A DNA stretch of 64,000 nucleotides, taken from Aquimonas voraii (GTDB lineage Bacteria; Pseudomonadota; Gammaproteobacteria; Xanthomonadales; Xanthomonadaceae). The position numbers and the translations under genes are program-made. The stretch is from NCBI RefSeq assembly GCF_900101825.1, contig NZ_FNAG01000001.1:930001-994000 (forward strand), written 5' to 3'. The stretch's first letter is position 1. Each line of letters begins with the position of its first letter. This document shows positions 16,455 through 23,543 of this stretch, piece after piece. The notes under the pieces are model-generated. The model had not been told where the DNA came from and ran no database searches. It saw only the letters and a program-made list of their open reading frames with translations.

Positions 16455-16560
16455 GACGCATCCGACTGACGCATTTGACGCACGACGTCGTTACCTCTCC
16501 CGCGCGGGCGCGCGTGCACACGCCTCATGGGAGTTTCGACATAGCGCGTCGGATGCGTCA
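16455..16560. repeat. Inverted and direct GACGCA repeats after the primase (origin candidate)
   Basis: A perfect 12-bp inverted repeat, GACGCATCCGAC (16455-16466) and GTCGGATGCGTC (16548-16559), flanks an 81-bp spacer. Inside and around it TGACGCA occurs at 16467-16473 and 16476-16482, and in reverse at 16554-16560. The 143-bp gap holding these lies between the primase stop and the RuvC-like gene. Iteron-like repeats next to a P4-type primase suggest a replication origin. An ordinary promoter with operators is the alternative. Confidence 0.5.
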
Positions 16561-16587
16561 GTCCACACCGAATTAAGGACTGAACTC

Positions 16588-17052
16588 ATGACGACGACGA
16601 TTCTCGCCCTAGATCTGGGCACCACTACCGGCTGGGCGCTGCGCAGCAGCGACGGCGCCATCACCAGCGGCAGCGAGAGCTTCCGACCGCAGCGCTTCGA
16701 AGGCGGCGGCATGCGCTTCCTGCGCTTCAAGCGCTGGCTCGCAGAACTCAAGGACGTGGCCGGCGGCATCGATGCGCTGCACTTCGAGGAAGTGCGCCGG
16801 CATGTCTCGACTGACGCCGCGCACGCCTACGGCGGCTTCCTGGCCACACTCACCGCGTGGTGCGAGCACCACCAGATTCCCTACCAGGGCGTGCCGGTCG
16901 GCACGATCAAGAAGCACGCGACCGGCAAGGGCAACGCCAGCAAGGACCACGTGATCGCGGCGATGACCGCCCTCGGGCACGCGCCGGCCGACGACAACGA
17001 AGCCGACGCCCTGGCCCTGCTGCACTGGGCCATCGCCAGCCAGGAGGCGTGA
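16588..17052 (+). CDS. RuvC-like Holliday junction resolvase
   Basis: This 154-residue protein has the RNase H-like fold of RuvC: I-L-A-L-D-L-G-T-T-T-G-W with Asp9, then L-H-F-E-E-V with a Glu, K-K-H-A-T-G-K-G-N-A-S-K, and a C-terminal D-D-N-E-A-D-A-L-A-L with two more acidic residues. It should cleave branched DNA during phage replication or packaging. The start at 16588 is the ATG of the family's N-terminal strand. Upstream sequence is the repeat region. Confidence 0.88.
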   Translation: MTTTILALDLGTTTGWALRSSDGAITSGSESFRPQRFEGGGMRFLRFKRWLAELKDVAGGIDALHFEEVRRHVSTDAAHAYGGFLATLTAWCEHHQIPYQGVPVGTIKKHATGKGNASKDHVIAAMTALGHAPADDNEADALALLHWAIASQEA

Positions 17053-17053
17053 G

Positions 17054-17257
17054 ATGAAGATCCCGACGCCCACCTATCGCTGCCCCTTGGCGCGCATCCA
17101 GCCCGAGATCACGGACTTGGAACTCATGAAGCAACGCGGCTGGCGCGACCAGCACATCCTCGTCGCCCACCTGACCGACGACCGGCTCGACTACTTCGAG
17201 CGGGAGTTCGTGAAGGCCATTGGCGAGCGGCTATACGGAGGCGCGCGCCGTGGCTGA
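17054..17257 (+). CDS. Small hypothetical phage protein
   Basis: This 67-residue acidic/basic helical protein starts one base after the RuvC-like stop and overlaps the next gene by eight bases. I see no recognisable motif beyond L-M-K-Q-R-G-W-R-D-Q-H-I-L-V-A. Position and codon use fit a real early gene. Function is unknown. Confidence 0.65.
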   Translation: MKIPTPTYRCPLARIQPEITDLELMKQRGWRDQHILVAHLTDDRLDYFEREFVKAIGERLYGGARRG

Positions 17258-17642
17258 CCGGACCTGGACGATTGACGCAGTGGCCGCGCGCTTCGAAGAA
17301 GCAGCCAGTACCAGCCGTCGCCTGCCACCCGTGCGTGTGCAGGGCTACTTCAATACCTGGCCGGTGATCGCCCGCAGCGCGTGGGAAGCCTTCTCGGCCG
17401 ACGAGAAGGCTTATCGCCCGTTCCCACCGTCGCCGGCCGCCATCGACCGCATGCTGGAAACGATGCACTGGGTGCAGTGGCTTGAAGAGGAGCAGCGCCA
17501 CCTGGTGTGGATGCGCGCCAAGCGCTACGGCTGGCGCGACATCACCATTCGCTTCGCTTGCGACCGCAGCACGGCGTGGCGGCGTTGGCAGGCAGCACTC
17601 GCACACGTTGCCGCCAAGCTCAACGGTGCGTGCATCGCGTAG
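17250..17642 (+). CDS. DUF6362-like phage regulator
   Basis: This 130-residue protein has a central W-P-V-I-A-R-S-A-W-E-A-F region. Its C-terminal helix-turn-helix (about residues 91-118) reads H-L-V-W-M-R-A-K-R-Y-G-W-R-D-I-T-I-R-F-A, with D-R-S-T-A-W-R-R-W as recognition helix. That is typical of DUF6362 proteins, which close early phage operons and may act as late-gene activators. The GTG at 17250 is preferred because GGAG lies about 9 bases upstream; the ATG at 17220 would be deep inside the previous gene. Confidence 0.7.
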   Translation: MADRTWTIDAVAARFEEAASTSRRLPPVRVQGYFNTWPVIARSAWEAFSADEKAYRPFPPSPAAIDRMLETMHWVQWLEEEQRHLVWMRAKRYGWRDITIRFACDRSTAWRRWQAALAHVAAKLNGACIA

Positions 17643-17995
17643 GGTTTTGGCGTGTTTTGGCGGACCGCTCACCGCGATTGCGGTGACGGTGGGAAATGCG
17701 CGGCGATGAGTCCGCGCAACATTTTCGGCGATCCGTCGTAGGATTTCCTCCATGCTCGGGAGCAGTGGCGATGAAGCCACAGTGGCTTCGCCGCGACGCT
17801 CTTGGGGAAAAAGGGGTCCTTCCTGCCGGAAGTGCCATGCGGGGGGCGCGAGCGCGATGCATCGCTAGCGTGAGGGTGCGAACCAAGGTTCGCACGGTTC
17901 GCGGTTCGCACCCGGTTCGCACACCCACCATCGATTCCACTCCACCCGCCACGGCTTTCGTCGGCGGGTTTTTCATTTTCAGGACCCGCATCCGC
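17643..17995. repeat. Non-coding gap with GGTTCGCAC repeats
   Basis: This 353-bp gap separates the early operon from the methyltransferase genes. It holds a perfect inverted repeat, GTGCGAACC-AA-GGTTCGCAC (17876-17895), followed by GGTTCGC (17896-17902), GGTTCGCAC (17903-17911) and GGTTCGCAC (17914-17922). So one inverted and four direct copies lie in under 50 bp. A T-less hairpin TCACCGC-GATT-GCGGTGA sits at 17669-17686. The frame of the methyltransferase is open upstream through the gap, but codon use there is poor, so I treat it as non-coding. The repeats look like regulator or partition-type binding sites. Confidence 0.6.
17944..17973 (+). terminator. Strong terminator before the methyltransferase genes
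   Basis: The stem ACCCGCCACG / CGTCGGCGGGT (one bulged base) with loop GCTTT is followed directly by TTTTT. It should stop transcription from the early operon. It lies 23 bases upstream of the chosen GTG start of the first ParB-methyltransferase, so that gene needs a promoter downstream of it or antitermination. Confidence 0.85.
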
Positions 17996-19396
17996 GTGAA
18001 CCCGCTGCACGTCGAGTACCGCCAGGTCGAGACGCTGATTCCCTACGCCCGCAATCCGCGCACGCACAACGATGCGCAGATCGCCAAGATCGCCGCGAGC
18101 ATCGCCGAGTTCGGCTGGACCACGCCGATCCTGATCGACGCCGATCACGGCATCATCGCTGGCCACGGGCGTTTGGCGGCGGCGCGCAAGCTGGGTCTGG
18201 CCGACGTGCCGGTGATCGAACTGACCCACCTGTCACCGGCGCAGAAGCGCGCCTACGTCATCGCCGACAACCGCCTGGCGCTCGACGCCGGTTGGGACGA
18301 GGAACTGCTGGCGCTGGAACTCGCGGACCTCACCGAGGCCGGCTTCGATCTCGCGCTGACTGGCTTCGACGATGCCGAGCTGCAGTCGCTGCTCACCGAT
18401 GCCGAGGCCGGCGACCCGGAGGCAACCGATGAGACGCCCGAGGAAGACGATGCGGCCGACGAGGTGCCCGACGCACCGGTGATTGCGGTATCGCGCCCGG
18501 GCGACGTCTGGCTGCTCGGCCCGCATCGCCTGATCTGCGACGACGCCAGCGACCGCGACGTGATCGCTGCGCTGATGCAGGACGACCGGGCGCAGTTGTG
18601 CTTCACCTCGCCGCCCTATGGCAACCAGCGCGACTACACCACCGGCGGCATCGCCGATTGGGACGCGCTGATGCGCGGCGTGTTCGCGCCACTGCCGATG
18701 GCCGACCAGGCCCAAGTCCTGGTCAACCTCGGCCTGATCCATCGCGACAACGAGTTCATCCCGTATTGGGATGCCTGGCTCGGGTGGATGCGCACGCAAG
18801 GTTGGCGGCGCTTCGCGTGGTACGTCTGGGACCAGGGCCCGGGTATGCCGGGCGACTGGGCCGGCCGCTTGGCGCCGAGCTTCGAGTTCGTCTTCCACTT
18901 CAACCGCGACACCCGCAAGCCGAACAAGATCGTGCCCTGCAAGTTCGCCGGGCAAGACACTCACCTGCGCGCCGATGGTTCGTCCACGGCCCTGCGCGGC
19001 AAGGACGGCGACGTCGGTGGTTGGACCCATGCCGGCCAGCCCACGCAAGACCACCGCATTCCCGACTCGGTGATCCGGGTCATGCGCCACAAGGGCAAGA
19101 TCGGTGAAGGCATCGACCACCCTGCAGTGTTTCCGGTGGCGCTGCCGGAGTTCGTGATCGAGGCCTACTCGGCCGAGGGCGAGATCGTGTTCGAACCGTT
19201 CTGCGGCTCAGGCACGACGATCCTGGCGGCGCAGCGTACGGGCCGCATCGCGCGCGCCGTCGAGATCGCGCCGGAGTATGTGGACGTGGCGATCCGCCGC
19301 TTCCGCCAGACCTTTCCGGAGGTGCCGGTGCGCCTTCAGTCCACTGGCGAGAGCTTCGATGCGGTCGCCGCGGCGCGCGCAGGATCACCGGCATGA
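17996..19396 (+). CDS. ParB-domain / DNA methyltransferase fusion (SPPY type)
   Basis: This 466-residue protein starts with a ParB-like nuclease/CTPase-fold domain: L-I-P-Y-A-R-N-P-R-T-H, then G-I-I-A-G-H-G-R-L-A-A-A-R-K-L-G and a D-N-R-L-A helix (about residues 1-110). An acidic linker follows. The methyltransferase has the catalytic motif T-S-P-P-Y at 204-208 and the S-adenosylmethionine motif F-E-P-F-C-G-S-G-T-T at 399-408. The S-P-P-Y form is typical of N4-cytosine methyltransferases. Such fusions are common in phages and are thought to modify phage DNA against restriction. The GTG at 17996 is used because the upstream frame crosses a terminator. It overlaps the next gene by four bases. 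Confidence 0.88.
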   Translation: MNPLHVEYRQVETLIPYARNPRTHNDAQIAKIAASIAEFGWTTPILIDADHGIIAGHGRLAAARKLGLADVPVIELTHLSPAQKRAYVIADNRLALDAGWDEELLALELADLTEAGFDLALTGFDDAELQSLLTDAEAGDPEATDETPEEDDAADEVPDAPVIAVSRPGDVWLLGPHRLICDDASDRDVIAALMQDDRAQLCFTSPPYGNQRDYTTGGIADWDALMRGVFAPLPMADQAQVLVNLGLIHRDNEFIPYWDAWLGWMRTQGWRRFAWYVWDQGPGMPGDWAGRLAPSFEFVFHFNRDTRKPNKIVPCKFAGQDTHLRADGSSTALRGKDGDVGGWTHAGQPTQDHRIPDSVIRVMRHKGKIGEGIDHPAVFPVALPEFVIEAYSAEGEIVFEPFCGSGTTILAAQRTGRIARAVEIAPEYVDVAIRRFRQTFPEVPVRLQSTGESFDAVAAARAGSPA

Positions 19397-20634
19397 CGCG
19401 CTCCTGGCTGGCTGAGAAGATCGAGCCGTGGCCGACCGACATGCTCATCCCCTACGCCCGCAATGCGCGCCAGCACTCGGACGCGCAGGTGGCACAGATC
19501 GCCGCCAGCATCGCGGAGTTCGGGTTCACCAACCCGATCCTCGCCGGCAGCGACGGTGTCATCGTCGCCGGCCACGGGCGTCTCGCCGCGGCACAGAAGC
19601 TGGGACTGGTTACGGTGCCGGTGGTCGTGCTGGACCATCTGTCCCCCACACAGCGCCGCGCGCTGGTGCTTGCCGACAACCGCATCGCTGAGAACGCGAG
19701 TTGGGATGAGGATCTCCTGCGGGTCGAGCTCGCGGACCTGCAGGACGCTGGCTTCGACCTGGACATCACCGGCTTCGACGCCGACGCGCTTGCAGAACTG
19801 ATGGCCGGTGACGAGCCCGATGTGTCAGGGCAGACCGATGAAGATGCCGTCCCGGAAGTGTCGGATACGCCGGTGTCCCGTGCCGGCGACATTTGGCAGC
19901 TGGGACAGCATCGCCTTCTGTGCGGCGACGCGACCCTGACGGCGAGCTACGACGCACTGCTCGGCGAGGAGCGAGTGGCTATGGTCTTCACCGATCCACC
20001 GTACAACGTGAACTACGCCAACAGCGCCAAGGACAAGCTGCGCGGCAAGGACCGCGCGATCCTCAACGACAACCTGGGAGATGGCTTTTCGGACTTCCTC
20101 TTGGCGGCGCTGACGCCGATGGTCGAGCGCTGCGACGGCGCGATGTATGTGGCCATGTCGTCGAGCGAGTTGGACGCGCTGCAGACTGCCTTCCGTGCGG
20201 CCGGCGGCCACTGGTCGACGTTCATCATCTGGGCCAAGCACACCTTCACCCTGGGCCGCGCCGACTACCAGCGCCAGTACGAGCCGATCCTCTACGGTTG
20301 GCCCGAAGGCGCCGAGCGCCACTGGTGCGGCGACCGCGACCAGAGCGACGTCTGGCAGATCAAGAAACCGCAGAAGAACGACCTGCACCCGACCATGAAG
20401 CCGGTCGAACTGGTCGAGCGCGCGCTGCGCAACAGCTCACGCCCCGGCGATGTGGTGCTCGACCCATTTGGCGGTTCTGGCACGACGCTGATCGCCGCGG
20501 AGAAGTCCGGGCGCGTCGCGCGGTTGATGGAGTTGGACCCGAAGTACGCCGACGTGATCGTGCGGCGCTGGGAGGACTTCACCGGCAAGAAAGCTATTCG
20601 CGAGGCGGCAAACCAGGACTCATGCGCCAGTTGA
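19393..20634 (+). CDS. ParB-domain / DNA methyltransferase fusion (DPPY type)
   Basis: This 413-residue paralogue of the upstream gene has the same order: ParB-like domain (L-I-P-Y-A-R-N-A-R-Q-H, then V-I-V-A-G-H-G-R-L-A-A-A-Q-K-L-G) and then a methyltransferase. It differs in the catalytic motif, D-P-P-Y at 201-204, and has D-P-F-G-G-S-G-T-T at 357-365. D-P-P-Y indicates an N6-adenine methyltransferase, so the two neighbours probably modify different bases. It starts inside the preceding stop (ATGA). Its 3' end overlaps a convergent minus-strand gene by 41 bases. Confidence 0.9.
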   Translation: MTRSWLAEKIEPWPTDMLIPYARNARQHSDAQVAQIAASIAEFGFTNPILAGSDGVIVAGHGRLAAAQKLGLVTVPVVVLDHLSPTQRRALVLADNRIAENASWDEDLLRVELADLQDAGFDLDITGFDADALAELMAGDEPDVSGQTDEDAVPEVSDTPVSRAGDIWQLGQHRLLCGDATLTASYDALLGEERVAMVFTDPPYNVNYANSAKDKLRGKDRAILNDNLGDGFSDFLLAALTPMVERCDGAMYVAMSSSELDALQTAFRAAGGHWSTFIIWAKHTFTLGRADYQRQYEPILYGWPEGAERHWCGDRDQSDVWQIKKPQKNDLHPTMKPVELVERALRNSSRPGDVVLDPFGGSGTTLIAAEKSGRVARLMELDPKYADVIVRRWEDFTGKKAIREAANQDSCAS

Positions 20635-20818
20635 ATCGGCGCGAAGGCTCTTTGGTGTCTTCCTCCTCCGCGATGCGCCGCAGCAGTTGCATCGTGGTGA
20701 GATCGCGGGGCAGCACCGCGCACATTAAGCGCACGGTCTGTTCGATGGAGACGTCCTGACGCCGGTTGGCTATCAGCCACCGCAGCGCCTGCTCCCTTTC
20801 GGCAGCAGGCGTATTCAT
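20594..20818 (-). CDS. Small hypothetical protein
   Basis: This 74-residue protein has a helical N-terminus (R-E-Q-A-L-R-W-L-I-A-N-R-R-Q-D) and a charged helix, R-R-I-A-E-E-E-D-T-K-E. Its start overlaps the stop of the gene upstream, so it is read from the same transcript as that gene. Its 3' end overlaps the adenine methyltransferase on the other strand. Function is unknown. Confidence 0.55.
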   Translation of the reverse strand: MNTPAAEREQALRWLIANRRQDVSIEQTVRLMCAVLPRDLTTMQLLRRIAEEEDTKEPSRRFNWRMSPGLPPRE

Positions 20819-21189
20819 CAGGCGGCGCACGCCTCGTCGATGATGCCGCAGTGGATGACGAAGCCGGTGAGGTACGGCAACCCGCGCGGGATGCCGTAGT
20901 CCTTGCTGGCCTGGCGGCCAATCGTCCATCCCATCCACTTGCGCGTGGCGACGTTGATGGCGTCCGCCAGGGCGTTGCCTTCGTCGACGGCGTTGAGGAC
21001 GTCGTCCGCGAAGTGGCGGCCAAATCGGCTGTCGAGGAAAACGCGCACGATGTCGAGGGATTCGCCGGTGGCGGTGGCGACCGCGGTCATGGCCAGGGGC
21101 CAGGCGGCCTCGGCGCGCTCGTTCATGGTCCCAAAGAAGCCCCAGCCCTCGTTGTGGGTGGCGGGGATCGTGTCGTGGGTCTGGCTCAT
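20818..21189 (-). CDS. Hypothetical phage protein
   Basis: This 123-residue protein starts M-S-Q-T-H-D and continues with a helical A-W-P-L-A-M-T-A-V-A segment and a C-terminal Y-L-T-G-F-V-I-H-C-G-I-I-D-E. The ATG at 21189 is preferred because the longer reading begins with translated promoter-repeat sequence (L-G-F-G-A-E-Q-R-V-H-G). Copy 1 of the 32-bp element ends 33 bases upstream. I recognise no family. Confidence 0.6.
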   Translation of the reverse strand: MSQTHDTIPATHNEGWGFFGTMNERAEAAWPLAMTAVATATGESLDIVRVFLDSRFGRHFADDVLNAVDEGNALADAINVATRKWMGWTIGRQASKDYGIPRGLPYLTGFVIHCGIIDEACAA

Positions 21190-21222
21190 GGTTGACTCCG
21201 TGGTGTGGGTGGCGACGCGTCC

Positions 21223-21254
21223 ATGAACGCGCTGTTCCGCCCCAAAGCCAAGCG
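21223..21254 (-). repeat. 32-bp promoter-like repeat, copy 1
   Basis: Read toward the gene it is CGCTTGGCTTT-N6-GAACAGCGCGTTCAT. It lies 33 bases before the start of the gene ending at 20818. A TTCTT-GCG-AAGAA hairpin (21255-21267) lies just outside it. Confidence 0.9.
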
Positions 21255-21290
21255 TTCTTGCGAAGAATCTTCGATCATTCTCGCGCCGAG

Positions 21291-21503
21291 TCAATCGGCG
21301 ATCTCGACGGCGCCCGGGCCATTGCCTTCGGGGTCGGACAGGATCAGCAGGGTCCGCTGCTGACCATCCGGCATGGTCAGCACCAGCCCGAAGTATTCGG
21401 GCTCGAAGTCATCCTCGCCTGGCGCGGTCCGCGCCAGGGCAGTGACCGTCGCGCCCAGCAAAGGGCGCAACTGGTGCAGTTGGAAATCGACGTGACTGGG
21501 CAT
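21291..21503 (-). CDS. Small hypothetical protein
   Basis: This 70-residue acidic protein has a β-rich pattern (Y-F-G-L-V-L-T-M-P-D-G, then R-T-L-L-I-L-S-D-P). It starts 10 bases after the stop of the gene upstream, so the two share one transcript from the copy-2 element. No known family is visible. Confidence 0.55.
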   Translation of the reverse strand: MPSHVDFQLHQLRPLLGATVTALARTAPGEDDFEPEYFGLVLTMPDGQQRTLLILSDPEGNGPGAVEIAD

Positions 21504-21513
21504 CGCGTGGACC

Positions 21514-21822
21514 TCACTCGGCTCGGACGCCGACGTACCGCCCGTAACGTGATCCGGACGGATCGACGTAGAGCGTCGTGCGATTGGGTGCGGTGACTTC
21601 CACCACGCTGCGCCCGCCGCCGTCCAGGAACCCGCCGCGCCCCGCCAACCAGTCGCGGTCAGCGAGCAACGCGGCGGTGAACGCGTCGTACTCGGCCTCC
21701 GTCATCGCGTGGCGCGACTCGATCTCGACGTAGTTCGCGAGGTCGCCGAAGCGAAGGCTGGCCAGGACCTCGGCGAGGTCGTTGGGCTTGCGGGCAAATC
21801 GGACTCTGATGTTCTCGATCAT
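21514..21822 (-). CDS. Hypothetical phage protein
   Basis: This 102-residue protein has a helical region (A-E-Y-D-A-F-T-A-A-L-L-A-D-R-D-W) and a β-rich C-terminus with Y-V-D-P-S-G-S-R-Y-G-R-Y-V-G-V-R. The ATG at 21822 is chosen with GGAGA about 10 bases upstream. The longer reading adds translated repeat sequence (M-L-G-F-P-R-E-Q-R-V-H-A). Copy 2 of the 32-bp element ends 30 bases upstream. Function is unknown. Confidence 0.6.
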   Translation of the reverse strand: MIENIRVRFARKPNDLAEVLASLRFGDLANYVEIESRHAMTEAEYDAFTAALLADRDWLAGRGGFLDGGGRSVVEVTAPNRTTLYVDPSGSRYGRYVGVRAE

Positions 21823-21852
21823 GGGGATCTCCGTGGCGTTGGGTGTGGATGC

Positions 21853-21884
21853 ATGAACGCGCTGTTCGCGCGGGAAGCCAAGCA
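21853..21884 (-). repeat. 32-bp promoter-like repeat, copy 2
   Basis: Read toward the gene it ends in GAACAGCGCGTTCAT and lies 30 bases before the start at 21822. Its upstream arm pairs with the end of the preceding gene in a perfect 11-bp hairpin (21874-21900). Confidence 0.9.
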
Positions 21885-21900
21885 ATTACTGCTTGGCTTC
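21874..21900. repeat. Perfect hairpin joining a gene end to repeat copy 2
   Basis: GAAGCCAAGCA-ATTAC-TGCTTGGCTTC is an 11-bp stem with a five-base loop. Its one arm is the outer part of repeat copy 2. The other encodes the last four residues (E-A-K-Q) of the gene ending at 21886. There is no T run, so it is not a standard terminator. It may stabilise mRNA ends. Confidence 0.7.
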
Positions 21901-22092
21901 GTCCTGCTTCTGCATCCGGCCCGCCTGGCGGCGACCCTCCGCGATGCCCGCCTCATAGGCGGCCTGCAGCGCGTCGCGCAGGCACCACACGCCCACGTCG
22001 TGGAAGTCCAGGCTGTCGCGGTGGCGCGTCTCCAGGGTCTCGATGGAGAGGTGCGTCTGGGCGATGCGGGTGAAGAGTTGGTTGGCGGTCAT
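21886..22092 (-). CDS. Small hypothetical helical protein
   Basis: This 68-residue protein is mostly helical, with R-H-R-D-S-L-D-F-H-D-V-G-V-W in the middle and a basic, Gln-rich end (E-G-R-R-Q-A-G-R-M-Q-K-Q). Copy 3 of the 32-bp element ends 32 bases upstream. Its last codons form one arm of a hairpin with repeat copy 2. No family is recognised. Confidence 0.6.
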   Translation of the reverse strand: MTANQLFTRIAQTHLSIETLETRHRDSLDFHDVGVWCLRDALQAAYEAGIAEGRRQAGRMQKQDEAKQ

Positions 22093-22124
22093 GGCGGGTC
22101 TCCGGGTCGTGTGGCAACGACTCC

Positions 22125-22156
22125 ATGAACGCGCTGTTCAAGCGAGAAGCCAAGCG
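22125..22156 (-). repeat. 32-bp promoter-like repeat, copy 3
   Basis: Read toward the gene it is CGCTTGGCTTC-N6-GAACAGCGCGTTCAT. It lies 32 bases before the start at 22092. Its outer arm pairs with GGCTTCTC (22166-22173) to give a GAGAAGCC/GGCTTCTC hairpin. Confidence 0.9.
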
Positions 22157-22181
22157 TTTCCACCCGGCTTCTCGATCATGT

Positions 22182-22778
22182 TCAGGCGACGCGGTACACC
22201 CGCTCCGCGCCCTCGGCCTTCTCGGAGGTCAGGACCAGTCCGAGCTTCTTCTTGAAGGCGCCAGCGAAAGTGCCGCGCACGGTGTGTGCCTGCCAGCCGG
22301 TGCTCTCGCAGATCTGGCTGATCGTCGCGCCCTCGGGGCGACGCAGCATCCGCAGGACTTCGGCCTGCTTGCTGTTCTCGCGGGTGCGCGGCACGCGTGG
22401 CGCGTCGTTCGCCGTGAAGCTTGCCTCGGCGCTGGCGACCGCGGCCTCCATCGCCGCGTCGTCTGCCCCATCGGGCGCGATCTCCGCCGTCGCCGCCTCG
22501 GCGTTGGCGATGATCCGGTCCAGATTGGCCTCGAAGGCCGAGATCCGTTTCGGATTGATGCCCGGGCGCGGGTGGTTCATCGCGTCGTAGCCTTCGGCAG
22601 CGACGCACCAGCCGTCGCCATCGCGCGTGATCAATGCGCGGTTGAAGAGGCCATCGAGCACCTTGCTGCGGGCGCCGCCCTTGATGTTGTCCGGGAAGCG
22701 CTCGATGCGCCCGCCGGTGTGCTGGATGGCGGCGTCGAGGATGAGACGCTGGGTTTGGGTGAGTTCGGTCGTGCTCAT
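22182..22778 (-). CDS. DUF3489 domain-containing protein
   Basis: This 198-residue protein has an N-terminal helical part (T-Q-R-L-I-L-D-A-A-I, then R-S-K-V-L-D-G-L-F-N-R). The C-terminal DUF3489 region reads S-K-Q-A-E-V-L-R-M-L-R-R-P-E-G-A-T, I-S-Q-I-C-E-S-T-G-W-Q-A-H-T-V-R-G, then F-A-G-A-F-K-K-K-L-G-L. That region is a winged helix-turn-helix typical of mobile elements. It may bind DNA. Copy 4 of the 32-bp element ends 33 bases upstream. It is the best-recognised member of this cluster and a candidate regulator of the repeats. Confidence 0.88.
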   Translation of the reverse strand: MSTTELTQTQRLILDAAIQHTGGRIERFPDNIKGGARSKVLDGLFNRALITRDGDGWCVAAEGYDAMNHPRPGINPKRISAFEANLDRIIANAEAATAEIAPDGADDAAMEAAVASAEASFTANDAPRVPRTRENSKQAEVLRMLRRPEGATISQICESTGWQAHTVRGTFAGAFKKKLGLVLTSEKAEGAERVYRVA

Positions 22779-22811
22779 GCTGTTGCTCCTGGTTTGGTTG
22801 GGGTGCGCGTG

Positions 22812-22843
22812 ATGAACGCGCTGTTCGTCAGTGAAGCCAAGCG
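22812..22843 (-). repeat. 32-bp promoter-like repeat, copy 4
   Basis: Read toward the gene it is CGCTTGGCTTC-N6-GAACAGCGCGTTCAT. It lies 33 bases before the DUF3489 start. A GC-rich hairpin (GCGGG/CCCGC) lies just upstream at about 22857-22870. Confidence 0.9.
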
Positions 22844-22883
22844 GAAAGCTGGCCGAGCGGGTCGCCCCGCCCGGCGCCGTGAC

Positions 22884-23153
22884 TCAGTCCTCCGCGGTGT
22901 CGTCGTCCTCGCCCTCCTCGATCTCGTCGATGGTGTCCTGCAGGCTCACCATCGATTTGCCGAGGTAGCCGTGATCGTTGGTGACCGCGGTCGTGATGTG
23001 CGCGATCCAATAGGACTCGGCGCGCATCAGCGCCCCGTGCAGGCCGTTGCGGCGCAGCAGGCCGCGTGCTTGTTCGACCAGTTCCAGAATCTGGGACTGG
23101 ATCTCGACAAGTTCGTCGATCACGTCTTGTCGGCTCTGGGTGGTGGTGCTCAT
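22884..23153 (-). CDS. Small acidic helical protein
   Basis: This 89-residue protein is predicted to be a coiled helix (V-I-D-E-L-V-E-I-Q-S-Q-I-L-E-L-V) and ends in a highly acidic tail (E-E-G-E-D-D-D-T-A-E-D). The ATG at 23153 is chosen; a longer reading begins with translated repeat sequence. Copy 5 ends 42 bases upstream. An acidic tail is seen in DNA-mimic and anti-restriction proteins, but that link is only a guess here. Confidence 0.6.
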   Translation of the reverse strand: MSTTTQSRQDVIDELVEIQSQILELVEQARGLLRRNGLHGALMRAESYWIAHITTAVTNDHGYLGKSMVSLQDTIDEIEEGEDDDTAED

Positions 23154-23195
23154 GGGGTGCTCCGTGATGGTGTGGATGTGCTCGTTGCGGGGCAC

Positions 23196-23227
23196 ATGAA
23201 CACGCTGTTCGCCAGTGAAGCCAAGCG
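23196..23227 (-). repeat. 32-bp promoter-like repeat, copy 5
   Basis: Read toward the gene it is CGCTTGGCTTC-N6-GAACAGCGTGTTCAT. It differs from most copies by the T in the core, shared with copy 0. It lies 42 bases before the start at 23153. A TGAAGCC/GGCTTCA pairing joins its outer arm to the end of the preceding gene. Confidence 0.9.
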
Positions 23228-23242
23228 TTGTTCGCAGCAAAT

Positions 23243-23515
23243 TCAGGCTTCAGAGGACTTCAGCGCGGCGATGCCGGACTGCGCCAATTCCAGGGCTGCG
23301 GCGGCGAAGGCCGCCTCGGCCACCCAGGGCGCGGCACGGGCGTCGTCGAGCAGTTGGTCGAGCACGGGGCGCGCCTTGGCGCGCATCGCGGCGCAGGCCG
23401 ACTCCAGGCGCGCGTGGCTGGCGCCAGCAACTTCCTTGCGGCAGGAGCGCACCAGCACCGTCATCGCGGCGTTGGCCAGCGCCTTCGCCACCGTGTCCAG
23501 ATCAAGTTGGCTCAT
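23243..23515 (-). CDS. Small Ala-rich helical protein
   Basis: This 90-residue protein is almost all helix (V-A-K-A-L-A-N-A-A-M-T-V-L-V, then L-L-D-D-A-R-A-A-P-W-V-A-E-A-A-F). It is the first gene of the minus-strand cluster and lies divergent from the terminase genes. Copy 6 ends 28 bases upstream. No family is recognised. Confidence 0.6.
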   Translation of the reverse strand: MSQLDLDTVAKALANAAMTVLVRSCRKEVAGASHARLESACAAMRAKARPVLDQLLDDARAAPWVAEAAFAAAALELAQSGIAALKSSEA

Positions 23516-23543
23516 CGGTTCGTCCTCGTGATGGGGGACGGCG

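Noticed and set aside
17696-17995. N-terminal extension of the first ParB-methyltransferase
   Set aside because: It would translate the GGTTCGCAC repeats and a strong terminator. The ParB domain begins just after the GTG at 17996.
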